A DNA stretch of 64,000 nucleotides from Conchocele bisecta (Eukaryota > Mollusca > Bivalvia > Lucinida > Thyasiridae): NCBI GenBank assembly GCA_029237695.1, contig CM055277.1, positions 42,752,242 to 42,816,241 of the forward strand, given 5' to 3'. The first letter of the stretch is position 1, and the number at the start of each line of letters is the position of its first letter. This document shows positions 53,712-64,000 of the stretch, piece by piece. The position numbers and the translations under genes were made by a program. Under the pieces are notes generated by a model. It saw only the letters and a list, made by a program, of their open reading frames with translations. It had not been told where the DNA came from and ran no database searches.

Positions 53712-55718
53712 CCATATTCTTGCGATTATAAGTCGCATTTTTTTTACTCAGATTTGTATCCTAGAAAGCCCCTGCGTCTTATAAATACATGTAGATACAT
53801 GAGCATTTTTTTTTCAACCGAAATATTGACATAAACGACCAAAAATAAAATGCGTTGCTATATTTGTTGTTGTTGTTAGTCTTTGGGGTAAAATCCGGTA
53901 TTGGAATATTGGATTCGTATTCTAAACAGTTCGCGCCTTACTCGTTCCGTCCGGCCCTGTGTCACATTCGGTACACATTTTCTATACCGAAGGCGAAGGC
54001 GAACAGTGTATACCAAGATCAGATCCGGTCGACATTTTCTCTGCCGAATCACAATCTGGCCTCTATCATTTTAATTATCTTTTGAAAACATTTACCGGGC
54101 CCATATCGGTCGGTGTCATTTTGCAGTGAAAAATATTGCATGATGCCATTAACGGTAAATCCCAATATGCATAATGCAATCCCACGAAAGTTATAAAACT
54201 CCATCATTAGTTTCGAAACTGTGTGTTTACACGATGCTGATGAAAGTGGCAAGCCTAAGTCAGCTGGCCAACATCAAACACACCGCGTGTCAAGATTTAC
54301 AACATAAAGCCATATCAATATCAACACACGCGGTTGCTGACGTCAGTTTCGTATTTGTCACTAAACTGGTACACTGTCTGATGCGTCCCAGTGAAACAAT
54401 ACTACCGAGAACCAGACTCTATTTATGACACGGCAAACGTGTTTATGTGAATTGGGTCTCTGTCTCTGACAAATCCCGGCTTATTGCATTAGCGACCAGA
54501 CCAGGCGGTGGATTCGCATAGTCTGCACATGGTTTACAATGTTCGCCAATCTCAATTAAAAATATTATAATTACGTCAGCGGACAATGCAAATTCGTCCT
54601 AGCTATAGGCTGCTGACAGCGTCATTTATGGAAGATACAACTGATTTTGAAATATTACATACTGTAGGCGAAAGTTGTGTGTTGCTTTGTGGAAAAAAAT
54701 CGATATTCCCAACCGTGTCAACTAACAGGTGCTTATCTTATGTCATCATTCAGCATGAGGCAATAAACTGTGTGACCTTTGGGCTATGTTTTGCAAATTG
54801 CACTGATTGGTCAACACGCTTTTTGATGTGTGCCGATCATCCTCGCATCATGGGGGCAATCACTGACCCATTTCATGTTGAGGATACGCTTATGTTTGCG
54901 GAAAATCCTAGATGAAAATCCTAAATATTTTCCTTCTATGCACTCAGAAGTATATGCCGCGATCACCATTTAAACCGTTTCGTCGAGACGGTTCAAATGA
55001 GTGGTCACAACATGTACTTTCAGTGAGAAATAACAAAAATAAAAATATTTAATAAATTTCATATCCGTAAATGTGTATTCAGAAAGGAACGGGTTAAAAA
55101 AAACACTGGATTATACGCAGAACTGTCGCCATATTTCGCCGATATTGATTTCGAAAATAGTTTCCGTAAATGGTGTTGAAAAGAGATAGATAATACATAC
55201 TGCAATCAATAATTAACAATATAATACCACTTTCGGCAGCAATATGATAACAAATATAACACGATTTATGACAATAGTCTGTTACACATTTAACACGATT
55301 TTGATATACAAATAAGGCAAACATATCGGGAGCCAATGCACAACCGTGTACTAACCGAGCACGTGTTATAGTGAAGCGTGTACTACCGAGTTCACAGTGT
55401 AATTGAAGATACTAGAAAACGGTGAAATATGGACCGGGGAATCACGGACATAGTCGACAAATTACGGACATAGCAAACTATGATAGGGAAAATACAGACA
55501 TAAACTACAGACATAAACGTCCAAGGTACGAATAAAAAAACAGTGTGGGGGAATAAATAACAACAACAACTTGGCGAGTTTTTTTAAAGTTTTTTTTCAT
55601 TTTGTTAGGAAAATTGGGTGCGTCTTATAATCTCATGTAGACATTTTCCCCCAGATTTTGGACTGAAAATAGGGGTGCGTCTCATGCACTCTTGCGACCT
55701 ATAATCGCAAGAATACGG
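53712..55718. mobile_element. 2.0-kb non-autonomous element, TA-flanked, with 28-bp inverted ends
   Basis: The left end ccatattcttgcgattataa followed by gtcgca and the right end tgcgac followed by ctataatcgcaagaatacgg are inverted, each bordered by TA. The sub-terminal 'gtgcgtcttataa' / 'gcgtcttataaat' word also repeats. The 109-residue plus frame inside has no transposase motif. TA duplication and 'taagtcgcac'-type ends suggest a Tc1/mariner or pogo source. Confidence 0.75.
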
Positions 55719-55789
55719 TATGCAGCTTATCTGGAGCTCTGCTGCAGCAAATTTATCTCAGCTAAAGTAAACACTATTCTATTTTTAGC

Positions 55790-57430
55790 GTGCCTTCCGA
55801 AGGAAGAATTGCTTATGGCATACCCTCGGCGTCGTAGGCGTCCGTCTGTCCGTCTGTCCGTCTGTCCGTCTGTCCGTATGTCTTCAAAACTTATAATGGC
55901 CTATATTTTCTGTTTCCTTGCTTGGATTTGCTTCATATTTCACACGCGCATTGCTCCAAGGTCCTCTACTGCGGCCTGCATAAAACCCTTAACCAAAGTT
56001 GACTAAAAACCTTAACCAAGGGAACTTAAGAAAGTAATTCAAGGTTAAATGTAGGTCAATGTCAGATATAGATCAGGGGTTATTGATGTACATCACTAGG
56101 AGATGAAGTTTTCCAAGTATGGTTGCTGTAGGCCCAGGAGTATTCCATATACAAGCTTGACTAAGAATTTCGCCACGGAAGCGGTATCGCGCCTGCCGAG
56201 GCATTTGGCCGTGAACATTACAAGTAAATAAATGACGTTGACCTTGAGAATTTGGATGTGGGGGTGTGCATATTGAAGCATCATCCCTAGACAAACATTG
56301 ATGCGAAATATTATCAAAATCTGGCAAGGGGTTAAAGAGATTTTTGTGAAAAAACCTTAACCATGGTGAATTAACCAAGGGGAATTAACTAGACAAACAT
56401 CCCTAGACAAATACTGATGCGAAATATTATCAAAGTCTGACAAGGGGTTAAAGAGATATTGTGAAAAAACAATAACTTCAAAGCATTTGTGTTACAAAAC
56501 CGGTGAACATTAAAAGTAAATAAATGACCTTGACCTTGAGAATTTGGATGTGGGGGTGTGTGTAATGAAGCATCATCCCTAGACAAACATTGAATGTGAA
56601 ATATTATCAAAGTCTGGCAAGGGGTTAAAGAGATATTGTGAAAAATCAATAACTTTAACGCATTTGCCTTACAAAAAAAAAAACGGACAGACCGCGGCAC
56701 GGACGTACTTGCGGACAGACGGAAAAAAGCGCCGCCTCCGACTATAGGTCGCGCCTAAAGCAGGCGCGACAAAAATCTTAACCAAGGGGAATTAACAAAG
56801 TAATTCGAGGTTAAATGTAGGTCAAGGTCAAATATAGATCGGGTTATTGATGTACATGAGAAAAGGTTGTCCAAGTATGGTGTCTGTATGCACAATAGTA
56901 TTCCATGTACAAGCTTGACTAAAAACCTTAACCAAGGTTGACTAAAAACCTTAACCAAGGGGAATTAACTAAGTAATTCAAGGTTAAATGTAGGTGAAGG
57001 TCAACTATAGGTCAGGGGTTGTTGATGTACATAACTAGGAGATGAAGTTGTCCAAGTATGGTGGGTGTAGGGCCAGTAGTATTCCATATACTAGCTTGAC
57101 TAACAAGAATTCCGCCACGGAAGCGGTGTCGCGCCTGCCGAGGCATTTGACCGTGAACATTACAAGTAAATAAATGACCTTGACCTTCAGAATTTGGATG
57201 TGGGGGTGTGCATAATGAAGCATCATCCGTAGACAAACATTGATGTGAAATATTATCAATGTCTGGAAAGGGGTTAAAGAGATATTGTGAAAAAAAGCGG
57301 ACGACGCGGACGACGACGGGACGGACGACGACGACGGAAAAAGCGCCGACTATAGTCGCGTCTCTGCTAAAACAGGCGCGACAAAAACCTTAACCAAGGC
57401 GTGACGTGACGTTGACGCCGAAGCCAACGC
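55790..57430 (-). repeat. 'aaccttaaccaagg' tandem block with 'gcgcctaaagcaggcgcgac' linkers
   Basis: Three to four long units (about 56040, 56770, 56990) contain aaccttaaccaagg, tgatgtacat..gagatgaag, gccacggaagcggt(a/g)tcgcgcc, 'aatgaccttgaccttga' and 'gcgaaatattatcaaa'. They appear to be the reverse-oriented relative of the 26.2-27.5 kb block. Confidence 0.75.
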
Positions 57431-57544
57431 CGGGGTGACTACATAAGCTCTAACTATTCTTCGAATAGCCAAGCTAAAAAGCATTTACAATTTTGTGGTA
57501 CATTTATCATGCTGCGGAAAACAATAAACAGACCACAAATATAG

Positions 57545-57655
57545 CATATTTTTCTTATTTTCCATGAAAACACGTCTCGGTATTTCATTAGAATTGTCTC
57601 CAAGAAGCCAATTCTAATGAAATGCCAAGACATGTTTTCATTTAGAAGCAAACTG
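57545..57655. repeat. Foldback 'ttccatgaaaacacgtctcgg'
   Basis: The arm atgaaaacacgtctcggtatt returns inverted as aatgccaagacatgttttcat around 'agaattgtctccaagaagccaattct'. Confidence 0.75.
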
Positions 57656-58028
57656 TTCAATAATTGCTATTTGTTGATGTGTAAACACTAAACAGTAGTG
57701 TGATTTTATTTTACCCAATTGAAATTTTGAAATACCCAATTGCTTCAGAAATAATGCAGTGACAATACTCAATTACTAATTCCTTATCTGCAGCCCTGGC
57801 TACAGTATATAAAACATAAAATCAAATATGAACATCTGAGGCATATATATTCTACAGGGGAACCTCTCTAAACCAGACACCAATTAACACCTGTGATCTT
57901 ATTTTTGATGAGCTTCTTGGTCATTTTCTCTGGTTAGAATGTCTGATCGTGATCACAAAGCACACAGCTATGACTAAGAATGATCAAATGCCTGATTTAC
58001 AGTGAAACCTCTCTAAGCCGGACACCTG

Positions 58029-58331
58029 TAGCCTATTTCATCAACATTGCAAAGTATACTTTACTAGCAAAGTATACTTTGAGAGTAGTAATCTATTATT
58101 TTTCCTGAAATGCATTATTTCATATAGAACTAACAAATGCATATATTTCATGATTAAAAGTATGCAGAATTATTATACTGAATTTATTACATTATCACAG
58201 CCATTAAATGGCTGTGATAATGTAATAAATTCAGTATAATAAAAATAATAAATTTTTAAAAAAAATTGAAAATTTCTCCCTCAAAGTATACTTTGCTACT
58301 AAAGTATACTTTGCAATGTTGATGAAATAGG
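58029..58331 (+). mobile_element. MITE 'tagcctatttcatcaac', copy 3
   Basis: Same body as copies 1 and 2. The left flank is CTG; the right end stops at gaaatagg, so the last bases and flank are lost. Confidence 0.9.
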
Positions 58332-58372
58332 ACCCCTCCAAGGGGACCTCCCAGGGAGCATAAGGTACGTTG

Positions 58373-58529
58373 GTAAATAGAGAATAGTAGGTTAGTGCCG
58401 TGAATGGGGAAAAATATCTGGCAAGGCTCAGGAAACGGGATGGGCGAGGCTATGCTGAGCACATCCCGTTTCCGTGCCGCGCCAGATATTTTTTCCCATT
58501 CACGGCACTAACCTACTATTCTATTTATC
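58373..58529. mobile_element. 157-bp foldback element with about 70-bp arms
   Basis: gtaaatagagaatagtaggt and cctactattctatttatcc are inverted ends. The inner arm gtgccgtgaatggggaaaaa / ttttttcccattcacggcac continues to a centre near 58450. Confidence 0.9.
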
Positions 58530-59264
58530 CCGTGAACACCTATAAATGGCTGTAAAATGCAAAAAATAGTAATGACTGGATATCAAAAATGTTTCACGGC
58601 ACATGCGCACTGTGTTGACGGGATAAATAAATAAGCCGATTTTACCATTTTGCCATGGGGTCACCGAGTGTCACATATTAAAATATATTGACATAAACAT
58701 GCTATTACTCCTTGTTAAATTGCTTGTACATGTAAATCATTTATTGTGAATACTATGCAACATATACAGTCCTCAGTGGAATATGAAAGTCCTATTCCAG
58801 GCAATTACTGTTAATATAAACTAATTAACGCATTATTGAAGGTAACTTGGTTCTTACCCACAGTATGCTTAAACTGTAGCGATTTCTATATGTGTATTTG
58901 GTAATTATTATGAAATAAGTAGCTTGCCATGGCAAACTACCGTGCTTTAGGAAAAATTGCATGTGCATTTTTGCCCATTAACGTATCCGAAATCATGCAA
59001 CTTACATCTCTCAATTGAGACAGTTTACATGCCCCCAGTAACATAGTAAAGCCCACGTGATACAATGTACTGAGACTCGAAAACATAGCCAATAATGGTG
59101 TGATGTGCCAAAGCTACCAATTGCGTTAATCAGACAACGTATGAAATGTGTTTAATGACTAAGTGAGTGACACTGACAGTCTTGCTGACTTCATTTGAGA
59201 TTATTTATAAGTAAGCATACATGTATGTACAAAATATGAATTTGTTTCTGATTAGTGTGATTAC
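58530..59264. other. Intron-like, no feature seen
   Basis: Lies between the 59.3-kb exon and the MITEs; AT-rich, without coding frames. Confidence 0.4.
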
Positions 59265-59369
59265 CTTATCGTTTTCCATACGGTTGATGACATGCTCATC
59301 CAGACCCCTGACCAGGAGAAACTCGCGTAGTTCGCTCAGGTCTGAGTTGCTCTCGGTCTGAGACATGCT
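59265..59369 (-). CDS. First coding exon of the decayed 53-kb GGG-domain gene
   Basis: Acceptor GATTTCAG, ATG at 59366-59364, donor GATAAG/GTAATC. It encodes MSQTESNSDLSELREFLLVR, GLDEHVINRMENDK. It ends phase 0 in 'NDK', the same place as exon 1 at 20973-21045 ('ADK'), and the 53096 exon opens with 'IDLE' as the 19907 exon opens with 'IDVD'. If joined, the intron is about 6.2 kb. This exon is itself intact although its partner exon has two stops. Confidence 0.65.
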
Positions 59370-59877
59370 CTGAAATCACCATGTACAACATAAAATTACT
59401 GAATGAGCGTGCAACAGATCATACAAGTTATGAATGAGTATTAGCGTATTTCTCAGCTCAGTGAAAATATGTCGTACAGCTATTAAACTTAATCCCTTAA
59501 CTGTGTTATACACGCTAGTCATGCATTTTGGAAAGAAGTTTTGGATATTTATTCCAACGGGTAATTGGGTTATGGACAGGAACTAGTAAATTAAGTTTGA
59601 TATGATAATGTGCAGATACACCAGATCCTTGTTCGACATCACCTGCCACCTATGCACACCTGACTAAACAGTCCATACTTGTATATACTAATATATATCA
59701 CAATGAGCTCGATAATCTCAGATGAGTGACAATCTCCAACGAAAAATGTTTTTTGGACAGGTTTGTGACTGTGTTTTTAACAATATGAACCACCATTATA
59801 AATAATCTCATACACAGAAAATCGCAGTGTATAACATCACTTTTACCTGGCCAACCACACAACACAGACATGTTTGT
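59370..59877. other. No recognisable feature
   Basis: AT-rich region upstream of the small exon; the 75-residue minus frame at 59698-59925 is not supported. Confidence 0.35.
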
Positions 59878-60300
59878 TTGTTTTTGTTTGTTGGGGTTTA
59901 ACGGCCTATCAACAGCTAAGGTCATTTAAGGCCGGTGTCAATGGGTTTAGTACTAAATCCCATATATTACCTGTACAAGTACATGTACAAATGGGGGGAA
60001 AATCCCAAAATCAGAACTGAATTTTTACAATAACAAAACTATATATTCAGCCCTGAAATCAGAATAATTCTGATCTCGCCACACCAGAATCACTTGGCCC
60101 CTCCCAAAAGCAGTAGGATCGGTAATAATCTTACTACTTTTATAATGGGCAATAACCCAATTCAACTCCCAAGTAACTTAATAGCCAAAAATAAAAACGT
60201 ACCTGAGGGCCAAACCAGGCAAATCGTGATTCCTATAAGGAGGAACCCCTACCGTTAATTTACGCCGTGTCATTCGCCCGACCACCACCCACACACAGAC
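59878..60300 (+). repeat. Family A copy
   Basis: gggtttaacggcctatcaac, aaggccggtgtcaatggg, cagccctgaaatcagaata and gattcctataaggaggaacc are in the family order; the 'ggtgccaggtcc' core has been partly lost. Confidence 0.75.
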
Positions 60301-60429
60301 ATGTACCATATATATCCACTACTGTACTCTGGGCATGTGGATCACATGGGCAGGCTATGGAATGAAAATATGGATGATGAAAAGGAAGAATTGGAAGTTG
60401 GAAGCAATTTGGAGTAACAATTGTTCAGA

Positions 60430-60850
60430 TACATGTATAAGGTATGTAAAAACTTTTAACGCAGATTTTATAATAACCCAAACTTCTAACTAAGTCATTT
60501 GGCCTTGGCGTTGGGGCACAGGGGCCGCACGAGTGGGACACCGAATGAATATATGGATGATGCCCAATACACATACAAAGTTTCAAGCAAATCTGACGTA
60601 CGGTATGTGAAAAATTTAACGCAAATTTTGACAGAAACTTTAACTTTAACATTTGACCTTGACCTAGGGGCACAGGGGCCACATGAGTGGGACACAGAAT
60701 GAATATATGGATTATGACCAATAAGCATACAAAGTTTCAAGTCAATATGTGAATTAGGACTGCAGAGATATAAGGTATTTAAAAACTTTAACGCAGATTT
60801 CGGACGGACGGACGTCATTGTGATCACTATGTTTCGCTTTCCGCAAAAAT
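60430..60850. repeat. 'gggacac(c/a)gaatgaatatatgg' tandem block
   Basis: Two to three units of about 165-175 bp with 'aaactttaacg', 'gaccttg(a/g)cctaggggcacaggggcc' and 'cacatacaaagtttcaa'; ends cggacggacggacg. Related to 4820-5120. Confidence 0.8.
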
Positions 60851-60989
60851 GAAAACCACTGTACATAGGCGCCGAGAATTTTTTTTTATTTGTTCTATGT
60901 TACATCACCCCACCCCGGCAAAAAGCGTGGAGATTTGTCTTCTAAATGATGATGCGCCCTGTGATTTAATTAAAATTACGGCCTCCAGA

Positions 60990-62760
60990 TAAGCAGCATT
61001 TTATTGATTACAAGAGCGCCGCGGAGCAAGATGTCCCGCCTGGCGCAGTTTGATAGTACATAAGGAGATTGTAATAACCATTGAGGTTAGTGAGCACCAT
61101 GAGATTTCTGTAAAATGATGTGAGATGTTAAAATACACCTATGAAATATTAAAGCATTCCATTGAGGGAACGAGAAGTTATAATGAAGTGTAAAGTTTTT
61201 GAAACAAAATATTTTTCTAAGTGCTTGACCTTAGGGTTAGCGGGCACCATACGCTTTCTGTAGAATGATGCAGGATGATGTTACAAATGCACCTATGAAT
61301 ATATTGAAGCATTCCATCAAATGGAAACAGAAGTTATTGCAGATTAACCCCAATGTTAATTTTTGTGATGGACAAACGGACGAACAGACAACTTTTGCAT
61401 CCCTATATCCCCTTTTCGCTACGCGAGGGGATAATAAACGGAAACCACTTATTTTCCAACAAACACAGCTAAACACAAACAAGAATGCCGCTAACGACAT
61501 GTATCTCCTGGCACCGATGCTACATTTCTATACTACACAATTTTGAAGTCTGACATTGAACTTGGGGGTTACCGGACACCATGAACTTTCTGCAGATGAT
61601 GTGGAATGTTCTTACGAATGCATGTATGAAATATTAAATCATTCCATCAAGGGAAACAGAAGTTACAATAAATTAGCCCAAGCGTTCAGTTTTCAAAACT
61701 GAGCATTTTCTAAGCCCGTCACCTTGACCTTGGGGTTAGCAGGCACCATGGCGTTTCTGTAGAATCATACCGGATGTTGCTATAGTTTACACCTAAGAAG
61801 TATTAAAGCATTCCATCAAGGGAAACAGATGTTGTAATAAATTGAACCGAGCGTTAAGTTTTACAAACCCAGAATTTTCTAAGCCTGTGACCTTGACCTT
61901 TGGGGTCAGCGGGCACCATGAGCTTTTTGTAGAACAAGAGCTACGCGGAGCAAGATGTCCCGCCTGGCGCAGTTGATAAGGAGCTTTTAATTAATAACCT
62001 TGGGGTTAGTGAGCACTATGGGCTTTCTGTAGAATGATGCGGGTTGTTGTTACAAATGCATGTATGGAATATTAAAGCATAAATTGAGCGTTAACTTTTG
62101 CAAACACGGAAATTTCTAATTCAGTGACCTTTGACCTTTGGGGTTAGCGGGCACCATGGGCTTTCTGTAGAATGATGCGGGATGTTGTTACAAATGCATG
62201 TATGGAATATTAAAGAATAAACTGAGCGTTAACTTTTGCAAACATGGAAATTTCTAATTCAGTGACCTTGACCTTTGAGGTTACCGGGCACCATGGGCTT
62301 TCTGTATAATGATGCGGGATGTTGTTACAAATGCATGTAAGGAATATTAAAGCATTCCATTGAGGGAAACGGAAGTTACAACAAATTAACCTGAGCGTTA
62401 AGTTTTAGAAACATAGCCAAACACAAAAACTTAACATTGAATGCATGTGAAAAGTAGGTCAATGAACCATGAAAACCAGGCCAAGGTCACATGGGCTCCC
62501 TCTGTGTGAGATGGTTACACCACAGTGTTGATGTATACCAAGTTTGGAGGTCGTGGGGCTTACAGTTTTCCGGAAACTGAGCTAAATGCAAAAACTTAAC
62601 ATTGAATGCATTTGAAATATAGGTCAATAAACCATGAAAAATAGGTCAAGGTCACATGGGCTCCTTCTGTGTGAGATAGTTACACCACAGGGTTGATGTA
62701 TACCGAAGCATTCCATCAAGGGAAACAGAAGTTGTAATAAGCTAAACAGAGCATTATGTT
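60990..62760. repeat. Tandem array 'gaccttggggttagcgggcacc', about eight units
   Basis: Units of roughly 150-190 bp contain gggttagcgggcaccatg, tttctgtagaatgatgc, gcatgtatgaaatattaaag and ttccatcaagggaaacagaag. A cggacgaacagacaacttttgc / ctttcgctacgcgagggg insert occurs at 61377-61435, also seen near 43930. Variant units at 62410-62720 carry 'gggctccctctgtgtgagatgg'. Confidence 0.85.
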
Positions 62761-63029
62761 TTCCAAACCCGGTAACTCAAGTACAGGTACATGTACATGT
62801 ATACAGAACAGTGCATATCCCAATAAGCCGTCTCATCTGGATCTACTCTGGTTGCAAACATTGAACCGCGGGATTAAATGGACTAATGGCTGCTCCTTAT
62901 TCGTGTTAGTGCATTATGATTATAGAATGCATGTGAACAAGAGTTGTCAGAAGACAACGAGGCTCGCCTGTTGGCAGCCTTCATTCAAACTTGGCACAGT
63001 TGTATAAAAAACATAAATATTACATGTAT

Positions 63030-63570
63030 ATAACTTGACCTTGGGATAAGGGGTGTGCGGTCGACCTTGACATCAAGGTCAGTGGTGGAAGGTGGGTCGT
63101 GGATTTTCTATAGCATGATATAGCATATTAAGACGAATGCATGTATGAAATATCAATGCGCTCCCTGAAAAGAGAAGGAAAACAAAATTTAACCTTGCCT
63201 TGACCTTGGGGTAAGGGCAGGATGATGGGTCGTGGATTTGCTACAGCATGATAGAGGGTCATCTGAGGAATGCATGTTTTAAATAACGAGGTGTTCCATG
63301 AAAGGAAACAGAAGTTATAAGACATTTACCCAACGTTAAGTTTATGAATGTGCCAAGTTTGTGACCTTGACCTTGGGGTAAGGGCTGGGTGGTGGATCAT
63401 GGATTTGCTACAGCATGATAGAGGGTCATCTGAGGAATGCATGAATGAAATAACAAGGTGTTCCATGAAAGGAAACATAAGTTATAAGACATTTACCCAA
63501 ATGTTAAGTTTGTGGACGCCGACACCGACGATGCCGGGGGTATGCCATAAGCTCTTCTGCACTTCGTGCA
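63030..63570. repeat. Tandem array 'gtgaccttgaccttggggtaag', three units
   Basis: Units of about 175 bp with gatttgctacagcatgatag, gggtcatctgaggaatgcat and gttccatgaaaggaaaca; the end has gccgacaccgacgatgccgg and 'gcacttcgtgcaggcgagc' (short hairpin at 63556-63580). Confidence 0.85.
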
Positions 63571-64000
63571 GGCGAGCTAAAAATGAACTGGTATGTATAG
63601 TTGTCGGTACGTAACACTACAAAAGCTTCCGTACTGTGTCTGCTATGGATGTTACGAGAGTTTTGGCAGAGTAACATGTCAACAACTAGGGTACGTAATG
63701 AGAAGTCGTGTTCATATTCACCCACCAATGATGATGTTTGTGAAAATTATTTTCTTTTGTTTTCATGAAATATTTTTGCTGGTGATGTGGTGTCTTTTGT
63801 GCGACCTCTGAAGCCAGTAACAAATAGATAGACCAATCAAAATCTATAAAATATTTCCTTCAGAGACAGAGATCAGTCAGTCAGCGATCCCACAAAATAC
63901 ACCATCAGGTATCACCAAACAAAATACTGAATCAACTTGGTAAGACTAGGATTAGGAATAATCTTTGTTAAGTTTGTTTGACGTGTCCGTTTGCCAATGG
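63571..64000. other. No recognisable gene
   Basis: Short plus-strand frames (63593-63811) have no signature or splice evidence. Confidence 0.3.

Noticed and set aside
56073..57259. Minus frames with 'HPNSQGQGHLFTCNVHG'
   Set aside because: Repeat readings of the aaccttaaccaagg block; the same peptide recurs in each unit.
63593..63811. 72-residue plus frame with a hydrophobic C-terminus
   Set aside because: No start context, splice site or similarity; treated as chance.

Overview
This window looks like a repeat-dense piece of an animal nuclear genome, most likely a mollusc (bivalve or gastropod). Coding pieces are short exons with GT/AG borders. There is no bacterial-style gene packing. Several interspersed families contain tandem sub-repeats headed by 'tgaccttgacctt', others end in '(t)ccgtccgtccgt' or in a 'gggccatcatggccc' hairpin, and I know such sequences from molluscan assemblies. 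No database was searched, so this assignment is an inference.

Layout. 0-6 kb: a repetitive acidic ORF, a basic/acidic ORF, a fresh 229-bp x3 array, and a four-exon minus-strand gene for a two-OB-fold (RPA-like) protein. 6.7-11 kb: minus-strand wreck of a PIF1-type helicase fused to an endonuclease/exonuclease/phosphatase domain, split by a 1.2-kb repeat and joined to an Ig-like region and a 'GGGxR...FFPxG' domain. 11-17 kb: two long inverted-repeat-bounded segments and a decayed pogo/Tigger transposase. 17-21 kb: repeats and the best-preserved protein gene (two exons, minus). 21-29.7 kb: a palindromic 149-bp satellite, a minisatellite with about 14 NotI sites, and long tandem-repeat mobile elements. 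29.7-39 kb: a tyrosine-recombinase-like gene broken by a MITE, a DUF4806-like gene with a probable GC-AG intron and a duplicated exon, a LINE fragment and a second Tigger relic. 43.7-49.25 kb: a 5.55-kb element with about 34-bp terminal inverted repeats that carries a degenerate DDE-type transposase with a C-terminal cysteine cluster. 49.4-59.4 kb: a second recombinase-like exon, a hAT (ZNF862-like) transposase end, a SINE with 12-bp target duplications inside a decayed paralogue of the 19-21 kb gene, a 2-kb TA-flanked element and several foldback MITEs. 59.9-64 kb: tandem interspersed repeats.

Genes working together: almost every recognisable coding fragment except one LINE piece lies on the minus strand. 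Three kinds of multi-exon gene look host-like or domesticated: the two-OB-fold protein, the SAM-like/GGG-domain proteins (three related loci) and the DUF4806-like protein. The rest are transposon proteins or relics. I see no operon or metabolic pathway. The strongest biological story is nested mobile-element insertion, including two insertions into exons that can be read at base level (a MITE at 30 kb and a SINE at 52 kb). The best candidate for a poorly described system is the 43.7-49.25 kb DDE element.
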